In this document: piece after piece, positions 5,007 through 5,207 of the stretch
Layout: every line of letters starts with the position of its first letter
How positions within the stretch are numbered: position 1 is the first letter of the stretch
Origin: Deltaproteobacteria bacterium RIFCSPHIGHO2_12_FULL_43_9
GTDB lineage: Bacteria > Bdellovibrionota > O2-12-FULL-43-9
DNA: 5,207 nt
Direction: 5' to 3'
Assembly (NCBI GenBank): GCA_001798265.1
Contig: MGRR01000083.1
Location: forward strand, 1 to 5,207
Program-made: the position numbers and the translations under genes
Notes under the pieces: generated by a model
The model's database searches: none
The model's input: the letters and a program-made list of their open reading frames with translations, nothing else
What the model was told of the DNA's origin: nothing

Positions 5007-5035
5007 CGAAGCAATCTCAACGCGGGATTGCTTCG
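5007..5035. repeat. 10-bp inverted repeat, part of the 42-bp module copy B
   Basis: CGAAGCAATC (5007-5016) and GATTGCTTCG (5026-5035) are perfect reverse complements with a 9-nt loop. The region 5011-5052 matches 468-509 at 40 of 42 positions. Confidence 0.85.
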
Positions 5036-5038
5036 CTA

Positions 5039-5092
5039 CGCTCGCAATGACGAGAGCGCTCGCAATGACGAGAGCGCTCGCAATGACGAGAG
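5039..5092 (+). repeat. Three perfect 18-bp tandem repeats
   Basis: The unit CGCTCGCAATGACGAGAG occurs at 5039-5056, 5057-5074 and 5075-5092 without a mismatch. The unit contains CTCGCAATGACG, one arm of the 12-bp hairpin at 4966-4993, so the array looks like local amplification of half of that palindrome. There are no spacers, so this is not a CRISPR. Confidence 0.95.
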
Positions 5093-5121
5093 TAAGATTC
5101 CACTAAAAAACAGAAAGAGCC

Positions 5122-5130
5122 TGTTTCGCG
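5122..5130. repeat. Right flanking duplication of element 2
   Basis: TGTTTCGCG directly follows the right inverted repeat and matches the left flank (4845-4853) at 8 of 9 positions. Confidence 0.65.
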
Positions 5131-5153
5131 CATTATAAAATCCCTCAATGAAT

Positions 5154-5158
5154 GGAAG
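5154..5158 (+). promoter_or_regulatory. Probable ribosome binding site for the edge gene
   Basis: GGAAG lies 7 nt before the ATG at 5166. It argues for that ATG over the in-frame ATG at 5148, which has no such sequence before it. Confidence 0.4.
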
Positions 5159-5165
5159 AAAAGCT

Positions 5166-5207
5166 ATGAAACCCTTAGAAGAAAAGGAACAGGTTAAGAT
5201 TGAACAG
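5166..5207 (+). CDS. Start of an unidentified protein, cut by the window edge
   Basis: Fourteen codons are visible (MKPLEEKEQVKIEQ), open to the end of the window. The start has a plausible GGAAG at the right spacing. The in-frame ATG at 5148 is an alternative, and an in-frame TAA at 5136-5138 limits any further extension. The visible residues are charged and helix-forming, with no recognisable domain. If real, the gene is divergent from panD, with element 2 in the shared upstream region. Existence is plausible; function is unknown. Confidence 0.4.
   Translation, partial: MKPLEEKEQVKIEQ

Larger units (their letters stand above)
4854..5121. mobile_element. Element 2: 268-bp MITE-like insertion packed with palindromes
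   Basis: The ends are imperfect 26-bp inverted repeats: 4854-4879 against the reverse complement of 5096-5121, 20 of 26 matching. The inner core TTTAGTGGAA / TTCCACTAAA (4868-4877 / 5098-5107) is perfect, and the outer block is GG-TCTTTC. Both ends directly abut a 9-bp near-identical flank. Inside are a CATCCT...AGGATG hairpin, the 80-bp and 42-bp modules shared with the E2-lipB gap, and an 18-bp triple repeat. It encodes no protein. It lies between panD (-) and the putative gene starting at 5166 (+). The age suggested by the mismatches and the identity of the mobilising enzyme are inferences; the family is not recognised. Confidence 0.7.

Noticed and set aside
5039..5092. CRISPR array
   Set aside because: The 18-bp units are head to tail with no spacers between them and no cas gene is in view.
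5108..5126. AAACAG ... CTGTTT inverted repeat as an operator or terminator
   Set aside because: Only 6 bp, and most of it lies inside the right terminal inverted repeat of element 2, which explains part of it.
5131..5140. TATAAA as a -10 box for the edge gene
   Set aside because: No acceptable -35 sequence lies about 17 bp upstream; an AT-rich stretch alone is weak evidence.

Overview
The window is a bacterial chromosome segment with two blocks of ordinary metabolic genes, separated and flanked by dense palindromic repeat DNA. I see no rRNA, tRNA, CRISPR array or phage gene. The gene set and the repeat types (hairpins around GTCATTCCCGC-GAAA, CGCAATGACG and CATCCTGAGGCGAAG) resemble genomes of uncultured Deltaproteobacteria- or Nitrospirota-like bacteria. 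That placement is an impression from pattern memory, not a measured result.

Left block, + strand (1-2707). It holds the C-terminal end of a 2-oxoacid dehydrogenase E2 acyltransferase, a repeat-filled gap of about 210 bp, lipB (octanoyltransferase), lipA (lipoyl synthase) and a two-CBS-domain protein. lipB and lipA overlap by 11 bp, and lipA and the CBS gene overlap by 4 bp (ATGA), so these three are very probably one translationally coupled operon. The logic is clear: E2 carries lipoyl groups, LipB attaches the octanoyl precursor and LipA inserts the sulfurs. The CBS protein is the unexplained member.

Right block, - strand (4766 down to 2833). panD (aspartate 1-decarboxylase proenzyme) is followed after 2 bp by a 517-residue tandem ThyX-like protein whose signature motifs are altered in both halves. 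This block converges on the left block. A new + strand gene seems to begin at the right edge (5166 onward).

Repeat DNA. Two insertions can be delimited in detail. Element 1 (2708-2824, 117 bp) has perfect 12-bp terminal inverted repeats and a perfect 8-bp target duplication (GAAGATAA). It sits exactly between the stop codons of the two convergent genes and contains three GAAA-loop (or complementary TTTC-loop) hairpins whose stems differ by compensatory changes. Element 2 (4854-5121, 268 bp), upstream of panD, has imperfect 26-bp terminal inverted repeats and a 9-bp flanking duplication with one mismatch. It contains further hairpins, an 80-bp segment shared with the E2-lipB gap and three perfect 18-bp tandem repeats. 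Neither element encodes a protein, so both look like non-autonomous MITE-like elements that carry REP-type palindromes. The E2-lipB gap (350-554) is built from the same modules but shows no ends that I can define.
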